Shown here: positions 15,587 through 41,000 of the stretch, one piece after another
How positions within the stretch are numbered: position 1 is the stretch's first letter
How the letters are laid out: the number at the start of each line of letters is the position of its first letter
Assembly (NCBI GenBank): GCA_009760855.2
Contig: WPIO01000003.1
Coordinates: 3,532,001-3,596,000, forward strand
Direction of reading: 5' to 3'
Length of the DNA stretch: 64,000 bases
Origin: Cristatella mucedo
Taxonomy: Eukaryota > Bryozoa > Phylactolaemata > Cristatellidae
Position numbers and translations under genes: made by a program
The notes under the pieces: model-generated
Seen by the model: the letters and a program-made list of their open reading frames with translations, nothing else
Told to the model about the DNA's origin: nothing
Database searches by the model: none

Positions 15587-17030
15587 AAGCCGCATTGACA
15601 CGGTGAAACTTGCTTCTGTTCTGCTCGTATCCTGCTTTGGTCTATCTTCATGTAGGAAGCTGACTTAGGTCTGTTTTCACTTAAAGCCGCATTTTCACGG
15701 CGAGTCTTGCTTCCTACGTGCGTCTGTCCTAATTCGGTCTTCCTCTTTGCAGGAAGTTTACACGGTCAGTCTTCCTCTAAGTCTCTCTTCCTACTTGCAC
15801 CGCCCATGAACGATCATGGGAGAAATGCTTTTGCTTTTGAGGTAGGAAATAACCCAATGCGATTACCCTCCCGGTAAATGTTAACCTTTCTCGGTTACCG
15901 TTTCCGCCCGCTACCTTGTGGTCTGATTCGCGTACGACGATCTCGTAGTACCCCTTAAATAGTAGAGACTCCCTGGGAACTCTTCCTTGAGTTCGCCATG
16001 CTTTTCAGAGCGATGAAAGAGGCGTGCCCTTGACGGCGCTACGATTGGCCGCTTGTTGAGTCTTGGCCAAGAAGTGCAACCAAGTTGAGCTTCTGAAGCT
16101 GCATTTACACGACGAGTCTTGCTTCCTTCCTGCTTCTATCCTGATTAAGTCTTTGCGGCGTACGTCCCCAAGACTGGGAAGCGGCCCAAGACGCAGGGAA
16201 GACCAAACGAACACTCTGAAGTTAAACGCGGTTCTACTTCTAAGCTGAGACTTAGGCAAGACTGAGTAAACGACTAATCGCTTCGCCGTCAAGGGCATGT
16301 GGCCTTCTCCGTTGCTTTGAAAAGCATGGCGGACGACTCAACCTGCGAACTCAACGAAGCGCTCCACGGGAGTCCCTGTTTATGGGGTACGAGCTTGTCA
16401 TAAGCGAAATCAGATCACGAGACAGCGGGCGTTAAAGGCAGTTGTGGAAGGTTTAAATTCGCCCAGAGGTGCATCTCGGAGGGACATTTCCAGGCAAAAG
16501 CAGTTTTCCCATGATCCTCTGGGAATTTATATGACTGGCTTCCGCAGCGGGCTGCTCTAGTGGAGGTCTCACGGAGTCACAGCGGACACTCGTGCGCGGT
16601 TAACGAGACTCTTTATTCCTCTCAACGGGCACATGTATGAGAGCTCCATCAATCGCAGCAGACGACACGAAATATATAACCTGCATTAGTGGCCCGACGC
16701 TGCGCTGCTTCAATGGCCTAACTATTGGCCGCAGGAGAGGTATGACCATTAGTGTCGGGCGCTTCGCTAATTATAGCAGAAGCCGCAAGCGCACACAACA
16801 GAGCAAGTATGAAGCAAGGCTTGGAGGAAAATTGACCGTGTACACTTTCTACAGGAAGGAAAGCCGAAACATGACAAAAGCAACACTCGCCGAGTAAACG
16901 CGGCTTGAGTCTTGGTTAAGTCTGCCCCAACAAAGTCTTGGACCGCACCAGTCTTGGTGATGTATGCACCAAAGACTCAAGCAGGATTGAAGAAGGTAGG
17001 AAGCAATTCTCACAGCGTAAATGCAACTTT
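15587..17030. mobile_element. Inverted-repeat DNA element with nested terminal modules
   Basis: The left end (AAGCCGCATTGACACGGTGA) recurs inverted at 16971-17030 (TAAATGCAACTTT on plus). Internal arms at about 15790-16060 and 16260-16520 are also inverted copies of each other. Extra terminus-like modules (GCATTTTCACGGCGAGTCTT) occur near 15690 and 16100, so several copies are nested. No transposase seen. Confidence 0.6.
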
Positions 17031-17129
17031 GAGTAGGAAAGTCAATAGCGCAAACTCAGCTGCAGTAAATTGCGTGAGAACTTGCGCGCTCAATAGGGGA
17101 AAATGTAAGTACGCCGTAGCATAAAATGA

Positions 17130-17200
17130 AATAAGTGAAGCGCTTGAATGGAGATTGAGATCTTGTAGAGCAGCGCTGTACAAATGAATTTATTTATTTT
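17130..17200 (+). mobile_element. SINE family 1 tail fragment
   Basis: GTGAAGCGCTTGAATGGAGA, then GCGCTGTACAAATGAATT. Confidence 0.6.
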
Positions 17201-17260
17201 CTTTATTTAACTCAAGTTGGAGCTTCTTGAAGCAGATCTCTGGTGGATTGGCGCCGGCAT

Positions 17261-18010
17261 AAGCTGCGTTTATACGACAAACTTTCCCACAGATGTTGGA
17301 CAGAGTTCCCACAGATTATGCTTACGCGTTGTAAAAAATTGTAAACCTCCTGACAGACGCCGATCATCCTCTTAGTTAGGACGTTTACACGACAGATTTA
17401 GTCCCGCCCTCGACAGATTTGATTAACAATTTAGTCCCGCCCACAGCTCGAGCTCTAATACGAGTGGCTGATATCAGAGGGTTTCACCAGAAAGGCGGCA
17501 AGCAAACACCGGCAGAAGTTGAGCTCGCCGCTGAAGTCATAATTGTAGATTACTATGAGAAGAATATAAATAAAAGAATCGGCATTTAAAAAGGCTTTTT
17601 CGGGAAAGGGGCAGTATCAAGTAATGTGTGCCATTACGGGTGTATAGTACGGGTTTAATGTATGCCGTTATGGGTTTGTTGGTGGATTTGATAAACAAAA
17701 ACGCGCGTTATTCTATTTAGAAAAGGCTGAGACATTGGTTACAATGCATTAGCATCCCATATTCAAGGACTTGCTCTGAACGCCTCAATATCACTCGACA
17801 TGTCGGCCATTTTTATAGTGGTCGCGGGGTGTATATGACGAGCCCCGGGGTTTTGATTGGTCAGTCGGATCGACGAGGAGCCAAAAAGTTGAGACAGACT
17901 CTCCTTTTGATGAGTCTGCAGACTAGGCCCCCAAAATGTTGTGACGTATGATGACCTAGTAACCCAAATCTGTCCAAATCTGTGGGAAAGTCTGCGTGTA
18001 AACGCAGCTT
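17261..18010. mobile_element. Non-autonomous DNA element with about 45-bp terminal inverted repeats
   Basis: Left end AAGCTGCGTTTATACGACAA, then ACTTTCCCACAGAT; the right end is the inverse (GGGAAAGTCTGCGTGTAAAC, then GCAGCTT). About 750 bp, AT-rich inside, no transposase frame. The ends share the AAGC(T/C)GC(G/A)TTTA-AC theme with the neighbouring element, so they may be related families. Confidence 0.6.
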
Positions 18011-18080
18011 TGCAGCATATGTAAAGTGCCTATAAGAGAATAAGCTCTCTGAGGAGATCTATCCAAATGTGTGATTGTTG
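18011..18080 (+). mobile_element. LINE-A tail fragment
   Basis: ATATGTAAAGTGCCTATAAG, then CTCTCTGAGGAGATCTATCC, directly after the DNA element. Confidence 0.55.
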
Positions 18081-18310
18081 TTTTAGTTATCATTACTAGA
18101 GTGGACAAAGGTGGATTGCAGTAATTAATTTCAGCAGGGCTAAATATAAAGGGGAGTGGCAACTTATCACATAATGTTAATACCAATGCATTTTTTTTAT
18201 TTTGGAATTTCAAAGCAATTAGTAAATGGGTTTAATAAAATTTAATAGAATTTTACTACAATAAAACTAATAATAACTCACGCAGATGAAAGCATTCGTA
18301 ATCTGTAGAC

Positions 18311-18369
18311 GATTGGAGGCCGCCGGTCGCGGCCGGCCAGCGGCGGTGTCAAAGGTCACTAGCTGGAAA
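18311..18369 (+). promoter_or_regulatory. ACAA2 proximal promoter/5' leader with inverted CCAAT box and DR1-like nuclear receptor site
   Basis: An inverted CCAAT box (GATTGG) lies at 18311-18316 in GC-rich sequence. At 18346-18358, GTGTCA-A-AGGTCA is a direct repeat with 1-nt spacing, the HNF4/PPAR-RXR type, 11 nt before the ATG. The transcription start is not visible, so the DR1 may lie in the leader. The link to fat-oxidation control is inference from known HNF4/PPAR targets. Confidence 0.45.
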
Positions 18370-31539
<13,170 letters not shown>

Positions 31540-31609
31540 AGGAGCGCGTGCAGAGCACAGCGTGGCCATGCGTGCCGGCATCTGCCTGCGTGCGTGTCTG
31601 CCAGCCGGC

Positions 31610-31615
31610 TTTATT
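31610..31615 (-). terminator. Forkhead gene polyadenylation signal AATAAA (minus strand)
   Basis: TTTATT on the plus strand reads AATAAA on the minus strand, about 436 nt after the forkhead stop at 32051. It is the first such signal I see downstream. Confidence 0.45.
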
Positions 31616-31626
31616 TGCTAGGTCGA

Positions 31627-31632
31627 AATAAA
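31627..31632 (+). terminator. ACAA2 polyadenylation signal AATAAA
   Basis: AATAAA lies 88 nt after the ACAA2 stop codon. It almost touches the opposite-strand AATAAA at 31610-31615. Confidence 0.65.
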
Positions 31633-31951
31633 TCTCCAAAAACAAGGGAATGTACGTTCAAGGGCCCGAAATTCAACAGTTAACAGCGCAATCGCGCATT
31701 CACAACACCAGGCGGACCGTGGACGACAATTCCTCCGCAGACAGCCTTTGCCAGCCTGCGCGCCGCGGCCATCACTGCAAGCGCCGTCCATCGGCAGGAA
31801 GCGGCCGCGCCTCACACCGGCCGGCCGCCCGCAGAAGAGCCGCGGCGTTCTCTGCCCCGGCTGCGCGAGGCGTCCGCCCGTGCGCGGCACGAGACGAGGC
31901 AGTGCAGACTGGCAGCGCAGGCGCTCTGCGGCTCGTCGTTCGCTGGCTAAC

Positions 31952-31990
31952 GGCCTCGTGGGCGGCGCGAGCGGCGCCGCCCACGAGGCC
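31952..31990 (-). other. Perfect 17-bp hairpin in the forkhead 3' UTR
   Basis: GGCCTCGTGGGCGGCGC and its exact complement are separated by 5 nt. It starts about 60 nt past the forkhead stop and also lies beyond the ACAA2 poly(A) signal. Confidence 0.6.
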
Positions 31991-32050
31991 AGGCTGCTGC
32001 CCGCGATGGGGCAGTCGCAGGACGACGGCGGCGGCGCCTCCGCCGTTGCA

Positions 32051-32415
32051 CTATCCCACGGGCCAGTGGTCGCCTGTGTAGGAGCATGCCGGAGGTGGAG
32101 GGTAGAATAGTGGCAGCTCGTCGGCCGGATAGCCGTACTCAGTGATGCTCGGCAGCATGGCAACACTCCTGCCGCCTTCGCCGGCGGCGCCCTGCATCGA
32201 CTGGTAGCTGCTGCTGCCGGGCGTGTGCTGCTGCTGGCGCTGCTGTGCAGCTGCCGCTGCCGCAGGGTAGCTCCACATGGCCAGCGGCTGTCCACCAGAC
32301 GTCCAGAGGGCCCTGTCGAACGCCTGCTGCTGCTGCTGCTCGTGGTGCTGGTCCCATTGCGAGTTGTTGAAGCCGGCGATCGGCAAGTACACGATCTCGC
32401 CCATTCCGGCCAGCT
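32051..32415 (-). CDS. Forkhead gene terminal exon
   Basis: Acceptor is gtcgcctcacag. Runs from LAGMGEIVYLPIAGF through Gln-rich and Ala-rich stretches to GYPADELPLFYPPPP and a stop after GDHWPVG. Other frames are also open because the region is very GC-rich. Confidence 0.7.
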
Positions 32416-35400
32416 CTGTGAGGCGACCGAGAGCGCGGCGACCGTTGCCGCCCAGCGCTCGCCTCGCCCGCGCGACTGGTCGTAGCGGCGGCAGGCCACC
32501 GAGATTGGCTGAGATGGCCGACGGGGTCGGCAGCAGCCATCGCCTCGAGCTTATGTGCCTGCGTCTGCTCGCGCCAACTCACCTTGGATCTGTGGGAGCG
32601 AGCGACCGGCATGCTCGCAGCCCAGTCCTTGGCTGCTGCTCCTGCTGTAGACGCCGGCCGGTTGTGCTGCCTAAACGAAAAGCAGCTGTCGCTGGCTCTC
32701 TTCCTCTCTTTCTCTCAAGCCACGTTGGTAGCTCCCCAGCTGCAGCGCGTGGACTCAATGCTGCGCAATGGTCGACCGGCGCCGGCCGATGTGCATGCGG
32801 TGCAGCACACTCGTACCGCTTGCGGGTGGGTGTTGCTTTCAGCCATGCTTGGTCCATTAGGATCGGAGGGAGACTCGTTGAGCTGTAGGGTGCGCGTGGC
32901 GTTGTCGATTTCATTGTTCGTCAATGCTGCAAGCAGTGGGCACATCGTCACCCTCTGCGGCGCTGCGTCCATCGGCTGCCTTGCATTCTACGCTGCTGCC
33001 AGCGTGGAGCGTGTATTCAGTTTGGACTAGCAGTGGGGGCCTGGCGCATGTAGAGAGAGCGCAGAGAGAGAGCAGAGGCAGTGATAGAGCCGACAACAGT
33101 TTCAGAGGCCATAGCTAGGTAGCGAGCAGGGGGGGTGGTGGTTGCATAAGCTGAGCTACCCGGGCCGATTGGCTCAAAGAGACCTGCAGAAGAGAGGGAG
33201 AGAGAGAGAGATGGTGGCAGGCAGGCGCAGTGGGTTTTTCGGTGGGGGGCTTTCACGTTTAGCCTTAGTGTGACGCTGCGCTTGCTGCTTGCCTCACTGG
33301 CTTGGTGCATTCGACTGACTAGATCCGTACAGATTGGCACGCTAGCTGTAGCTGGCACGGCTGCAAGGTCTCTCCGAGGGTCTTATGGCCGGCAGCGTGA
33401 TGGCCGACGGCCTCGTAACGGCTCAGTGGGGGCAAGCGTAATCGTGGCTGTGTCATCTCATCGACTGCGAAATTGCACAAGCAAAATGGTAGCCTCTGGG
33501 CTTTGTGCTTGGTCTGCTTCTTTTCAAAATGTATACCCTCCCTCCTGCCGATCTAATCGCCAAGTGCTATCTTGGCTTTCTTTTCTATGCCGTTTGACAT
33601 ACAGCTGTACTTATACCTTGATCCCTCACAGCCTTCCAGCGCATCAAACTCGCTCAACTCCCTACTGCATGTATTGCAGAAAACAGCACTTGGATGGCAG
33701 CAAACGATCTCAAATTGAATGGCGGTAGAACCAACTTACTAGTTATAGGCAAACCTAGTGTGACTCAGAAATTGGAAAACCCATCCCTTCCATCTGCACA
33801 AAATGTGGGTGTCTGGCTCTCAAGTGACGTTTCATCAGACGGTCGAATGAGCTCCATAGCCAAGCTTGTCTATTTTTGGTGCCTTACATTGCTCAAATTC
33901 GGGCTGCTTAGACTGGGATACCACATCCAAGTGGGTCCATGCATTTGTGACATCCAGTCTTGACTCCTTTAACTCATTACTTGTCAGGTCTGCACACCTA
34001 TGAAAATACTGGCGCTTAATAATAACAAAAAAATTAGTAGTAGTACATTTGTGTGGCGCTCTCAGAGAACCTTATCTCTTTCTAGGTACTTTACATATGC
34101 TGTAAAGGAAGCAGGATCAAATGGTTAATGCACAATGTCAACAAGCATAATAATATCGCACACAACACGCATACACAGTGTCGACATGTAAAATAAGGTT
34201 AGTGGTAGCATACACAGGCACTCAAAGGACGAATCATAAGGATTATAGTTGGTGCAAAACTCTACAGCCATTTTGTCTGTCTGAGCTGTGCAGTTGCCAC
34301 ATTACACCACTTCTATGCCGATATGCACTGGCTCCAATCAAGCAGGGCATCAACTTCAAGGTTTCGTCCCTTATTTTTAGGTTCCTTCATTTTTTTGCTC
34401 CATCCTCCCTTACCTAACTACTCCAATCAGGCATCGTGCCACCCACTTTTCTTATTCAAGTCGTTTAGCTGTGCCACAAACTAACCTCAATCTTTTGGAG
34501 ACCATGCCTTTAGTTCGCATGCCAATGAGTACCAAGTCGTGAGTACCATAGTAAACATACTACCAACTGGTCACATCATCATTATCATCTCCTGACTTGA
34601 CATTTAAAAGAAGCTAACATGCACCTGTTACTCAGAGCATTCGTTGAGTCCTTGTGAATCGTACTGCATGTGCTTATGTGTCCTGCCACTGTGTATGTAA
34701 TCACTAAGCATGTAGACTTACTTTTTTTTATAGCATATGTAGAGTGCGTAGAAAGAGATTTAGTTATCTGAGGGCACTAGACAAATGTATTATTATTTGT
34801 ATTATCATTATCAGCAGTGCTAGCACTGTAGATATAAGCTCCTATACGCTGCCCATGGGCAGTGCACAGTTCATGAAGCAATATAAGGATGCCGAGTTCT
34901 GTTGTGCTAACAAAGCCAGTAGATCTTCCTAGTTATCAGCAGAATATATTGATGACGCGAGTTCTAGAATCCTAGCGCATGTGGTTGGTTGCAGATGACC
35001 CGGCGATTCATAATGTTACCTCGGCGCTAGTGCAGTACGAAAATGGTGAAAAGTGGCAGCCAATGCCTATTGGTGAAGCTGCCCGGCTAAGGTGAGAGCA
35101 CTATTTTGCTTCTGTCTGACTGAAAATTGAAGAGACCTTGTTTTATTGGACAGCTGAGGCTCAGGCAGGCGTGGTTTCTTTATGCTGTGGACGGCCTGAC
35201 CAAGCGGTCATGGAGCAGCTGACAATGCGAACAACACTACACGACACGAGGCATCCTACCTTGGTAGTCTGTGGTATCTCCATTCTGAGTGCCAACGGTA
35301 TTGTAGAACCCTACAAATACGAGATCTCAGCTCAACGGCTGTGGCTGGACATAAAAGGACCATTCATATGGGCGGAGCAAATGCTGTGAGGAATAGGTGA

Positions 35401-38025
35401 GTTGTATAGCTTCTTTTTTAATGTCATCAAGTTAGACGTATCGTGATGGAACTGGGAGCAAAGGAACTGAAGGAATGATCTTTAAAGGATTTGAGATTGG
35501 TTACAGGCCTAGCTAGACGACTTGATTCTAAGACGGTGTTACGATGGGAAGCCAAATTTGGAAGTATTTCAGATGTGTAGGCCGGCGCACGAGAGTGAAG
35601 AGACCTAAAAGTAAGGGTTGCGATTACGGTCGATGCGGTGCGATGCTTCACTGGGAGCCGTCGGCGAGAAGTGGTGTAACTCGTCAACTGCGATGCTCAC
35701 TACAGAAAACCTTGCTGCAGAGTTGTGCACCAACTATAGGCGCCTTTTTGCAGAAGCCAGACGTCGTTCGAGTAATGAGTTGCATATGTCAAGAGGGGAT
35801 GTCACAAATGCATATACCAACTTGGCTATAGTACTTGTATCTACGCATGCTCAATTTTTTGTAATTTCAAGCAGCTGAAAGTAGGCAGACTTGGCTGTGA
35901 AGTTGCTGTGGTCATCTAGTGAAAGGTCACTCTGTGACAGAAAATCCCGATTCCGTGCACGTGCAACTGGAGAGACATTGTCTAAGCAAATTTTGGAGAT
36001 TAGGCTTTCCGATTTCTGAGTGAAACTAGATTTTCTCACAAAATGAATGGTAAAATCACCCAGAACAAGGAGGGACAATTTTTAGAATATAGAATCAAAA
36101 TAGAACAGAAATCTAAAGTAAGGTTGCAATAAACTTACTATGTATATGGTATCAGAGAAGATACCTCAAAATCTCAACAAGAACTTGGTAGATCCCAATA
36201 AAAATCAAATGCAGAAGGAACGTTTGGATGTCATGTCCCAAATTTTTGGACGCAGCTCCGGCATTAGCTCACTCTGAATCAAAAAGCTAACAATAGCTTT
36301 TAATCAGCTTGAAAAATACATGTCAACTAACACCGATTCGGATTCTGAATCAAGAAATTAAGGACTAGTTTGTCAACCCCATAGGTGCCTTACTTAGGTG
36401 AGAATTTAGTATTTAGTCAGTATTTAGGATCACAAGTTCTCTTGAAACTGTCCTACACAATGCTCTCAGTCAGCCCTCAGACGCCGACCATTTCGAGCAA
36501 ATAGATTAAGGCCATCGCACTGCCGGCATTCGAAGAATAGGCAAGCTGCAGCTGACGCCTCCTGCGGTTTGTCGAGCAGTGGTATGGTCAACGTAAATCG
36601 GGCTGCCGCAATTGACAGCTGTGTAGTGGCAGCACGTCGTCGCGTAACTCGAGGATCGTTTGCTGCTGACGGTGGTGGCCAGATGCATTCTGATTGTCTG
36701 TAACTGGCCACCAGAGTTCGTTAACATTCTCATCAGCCGGACTGTCTTGCCCGAGCACGCCCTTGAGACCACTGGCCTCACCAAGAGAGCGATGGAAATT
36801 GGGAGTCTGCTTTCTCGGACTCAAAGTTGTGCGGAGGTGTTGCAAGAGCTAAAACAGCCTTGAACTAAAGCCTTGGACGCGACCACAGCGGACGATTCCC
36901 ACTCCACCTTGAGGTAAGAAGACTCGGAAGAGACTATCTCGTCGGCTTCTGGGATTGAACCCATGCTTCCGCATCCAAAAGCACCCAGCTCTATCTACTA
37001 CTCTTCGCGACGAGCCACTTCTTGCACAACAGCTAGCTTCACAAATGAATCACGACCGCAGGACTGGCTGGTGTGCACGCCGTCGGCAGGACGCCGCTAG
37101 AATGTCCAAACAAGCATCGGCAGATAAGCTTGCAAGAGCCGCCGAGCAGTACCTTGTACTCCCGGGAGTGTCCATTCCTTGGGCGTGTGCTGCCTGTTAA
37201 TGGCCCAGAAGCAGCCTTTCGAATTAATGCTCTCGCTATTGAACTTGACTTTCTTGAACCATTTCTGGTATAGGGCATGTCGTATGGAGCTCTGCATCGC
37301 AGAAAAAAAAGAGATAGAGAGAAGAGAGAGAGAGTAGGGCGTCGCGCAGCCGAATGCGTGCAGCAGCTTTAACAGCATGCATTTAACAGCCGACCACGTA
37401 GACCATGTAGCAAATGAGGGCTCAAATCCGGAGCGCTGTGTCCTACCCTCCAGCTGTTAATCGAAGATCTGTCCATGTAGCGGAAGTAAGGGTACTTTTT
37501 CCTACAAAATAGGAGCACTTTACGGTTTAAAAGTCTATTTTTAAAAATTAAACTCGTCACGTTATCTACGGGCAGACTTTACCGAAGCACAGCTGTCCTC
37601 GCGATGGTCAAATTTGGTAAAACCTGCTGAGGAGAGACGGCGCAGCAGCAAACGTTTTAGAGGTGGGCGTGGTTGCTTCGCCAAGCACTCTGTTCGACAC
37701 AACACTAACCAGCAACACTGCGACCAAGCTCCAGCTAGCGGTACGTGTCGAAACTCGGAAGCTAAGCTTGGGCTGGGCACTGAGCACTGCAGCCGAGCAG
37801 ACACAACGAGCCAGGAGGCCAGCTGTGACAGGACCTTATGTGCACTACATACAGCTGCTGCTGCTACTTATGCCGACACAAGCTTTCCCTTGGCGATGCT
37901 AAGGAAAAACAGACCGAAACGTATGGGCAGAGGAGGCGGAGAATATCAGACGACGAAATGCCGAGACAGGCGACCGAGCAGATAGAAAAATGTGACATAG
38001 ATATCTACGCTCAAAACATACTTTA

Positions 38026-38062
<37 letters not shown>

Positions 38063-41000
38063 GCACACACACACACACACAGATACACACATTTACGTGC
38101 CAGCACACACAATTTAACATAACATATCACGGTATGCAACTCCACAAAGATTACGTGGGTGCTATGTAAGACAGTTTGTATAGCGCACACAAAGCCTAAG
38201 CTGCTTTCCATATGAATGCTTTAGCCAACAGACTTCATCTCGAGCAATAAAGAGAAAGTGAGAAGCAAGGCTAAGTCGGGACGGCAGTCGTGGAATATAA
38301 GTAGCATGGAAGTAGCAGCAGCTCAGAATGGCTGGCAAGGACTTGCCATAGTTGGAAGCAAGAGAATATATGCTATTGTAGAAGTTTTGTGCAAAGACCT
38401 TCAGGACAAAAGCTTCCGTCGCCAACAATTTTAGCGTACGTATGGAACAGCTTAGTTATTGTCCTAGCGACACACCCAGTGACTCGGTCAGGGCCAGTAA
38501 TGGTTAAAACGTTTTATGTCGAGACGAAGTAGAACATAACTTTGGTGACTCGGCCCTCGGCAGTATTTTCGTAAATTATCTTCACTTCGTATAAGTGCAG
38601 CAGTCTTGCAGAGCAGCACGTCGGCATATAACTCACACGCAGACCTTAAATGAGCAAGCAACACAGCATTCAAGCAAAGGCGAGAACCGATTGCAGTGTG
38701 AACAGCAAACTGAGCTTTCTCAGCCAACCCATTGGTACAGTGTTGCACTTCGCGACCCAAGTAACGGTTTCGAATCCTGCAGTGGGCAGTTTCTTTAAAC
38801 CAGCCGGAGGTTTGTTTGCTGCTATATAAACGGAGCTTCTGAACAAGCCCACAGCTACCATTTTTTTATTACTTGCTTTCAGCGGTGCGACGGAACTATA
38901 CAGCCTTACCTCACTAACACATTAACTTACACACTTTTTCAGCCTCAAGTAGCGTGAACGAGCCTAACTTAACCAAATTTGAATAGTCTTGCACGTCACT
39001 TTCAGAACTCTTGCCTCTTTTGCTCTAATTTTGTTAGGTTACTCGATCGATCCAATTGACGATGTCAGCCGGAAATAAAAGAGCCGCGAGAGAGCATGGC
39101 ACAACGGAGAAAATGGCACATCGCCGGTGGATCTAACTGGCCAGCAGCTGCTGCCTGCCAAGCTTGCCGACTTGCAGTGTATGAGGCAATGTGTGCCGAG
39201 CTGCAAACCGCAGCCCAGCAAAATTCCACAGATCCTGAAAGCCTCCTGGCAGGCCAAGTCGAGGAGAGTCCACGGCAGCCGCGAGTCCGGCAGCGGCAGC
39301 CTCGCAGAAGCAGCAGCCATGCTCCTAATTCCAGAGCTTCCCATAGTAGCTTTCTTCTCACGAAACAACGAAATAGTTCGAGACAGTGGTGAGTCCGACG
39401 TTCTATTTCTCTCCGAGCAGCGATTTCAAGCGAGCGACTCAACAAAAAGTGCATGTGCATGCATATGCATCGATCGTGCTGATGCACAAGTAGATAGCGC
39501 TACAACATGCGCCCCTGTTTCGTTCGATTGCAAGAGAATGGATAATGGTGCACGAGTTGATCGAGCATCGCTGCTGCCGTGATGTAAAGGGCGTGGCACC
39601 ATGGTACAGAAGTGCTAGGCATAAGGCAATTGTAGCTGAAGACGGTAGGTAGCAAGCATTTAGAAAGTGCACGTGAACGTGTGCACGTGCACACTTTGTC
39701 ACTCAGCAAGCGACGACGGAGCCACGAGTGGTCGGGGTAAAAAGTCTCATGAGGACCTGGTGCTAACTTCATTGCACGAAGTCCGAACAGAAGAGCAAGA
39801 GAGGGGGCTGCGTCGATTTGACTCATTTAGAACTAGCTTCGATGCGAAGGACTGAACGGCAGGCATCCTTTGGAACAGTTATCAAAAGCAAAATAGCACA
39901 TCGTGGTAACCTAAAACATCTGCTGTTTCCGGCATTGCTTGACAATGTTACTCACATGAGCGCTTGATAAACCTGTTGCACCTGAAGGAGGCCGTCTGGA
40001 CTTAAGTTAATCGCTTGCGCAACCAATTCGACCAACTTATTTGCCGGTTTGATTAGTTTTGTTCCTAAAAAGAAAGTGACGACGTAAGCTGCAAGCACTG
40101 TATAGCACAGGGAATCCATGCAAACAGCACTAGCTCTGCATGCGGTTGCTTAGTAACATGAAAAACGCTCATGCAGCAAGCTAGTTCCCATTCGACATCC
40201 AATTCTTTTACTTCCACAGAACGGCGAGCCTTTTCGTGCAGGCGAAGTTACCGTCAGCTATAGGCGTGTCCTGGATGAAGTCTAGCTTTCCGTAGTAGGT
40301 TGCCGAGGAGAATATGAAGAAGCAGTTTCTAGCCGCGTACGAGCGCCTCTTGCCGTGGCAGAACCTGTGGTTGTACACTGGGTACGAGGCGGCAGTGGAT
40401 GTCGCGGCGGCTGCAGCTGAAGCAGCAGCCGGCACGCAGTTCTCCTTCTCTTCCGTCGAGTAGCTTGGATCGCTCGGATCCACGCAATAGCTCGGGTCTG
40501 GCTTTACGTTTTGAACGTACTCCTCCACTCTTTCGTAGATATCCTGCTCTTCTTCCTAGACGGACCCAAACGGCATCGTCTGCTTGATCTGCCAAATAGC
40601 AGCGAGCCGTCGGCGATCGAGACCGGAGCAAGGAAACCAAATTTAAAAAGAAGCGAGGGCCGCGATTGGCAGGCGCCGAACTTCGTGCCTCGGTAAATGG
40701 GCAATGCTTAAGGCCATCTTTTATCTTCTGAGTAACGGACTTCCTCACTGCTGCTGCCGCTGACCTCTCAGCTGGACGTGAGCGAGCAGAGTGACATGTC
40801 GTCGGGCCACCTTCGAGTCCTGTGGGCACCCCTGCAGTCAACAAAAAAATGGAGCGTCGGACCTGTCGTTCGAAGACAGGTGCCGGCAGACGATTTGAGC
40901 AATAAAGGCGCTCTAAGTAAGCGAAAGAGGCCGATCGGCTCGGCTACTTACAGAAATCGGGATCGAGGGCATAGCTGCCGGATGAGCTGCAGCAGATGCC

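Noticed and set aside
31618-32499. Longest minus ORF (293 codons) at the 3' end of the forkhead gene
   Set aside because: Ser/Arg/Thr-rich shadow frame of GC-rich DNA; the splice phases select the neighbouring frame (GEIVYLPIAGF, Gln run) instead.
39500-39826. Minus stretch FSYNCLM and LVHHYPF as the missing first half of the forkhead domain
   Set aside because: Two short matches only; the intervening helix lacks the hydrophobic pattern and the donor phase does not fit exon 5.
40329-40844. 171-codon minus ORF overlapping forkhead exon 4 in another frame
   Set aside because: Could join exon 2 in phase through another acceptor, but its Arg-rich content and the stop-bounded start of the EEEQDIYERV frame favour the chosen one. 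Not fully excluded.
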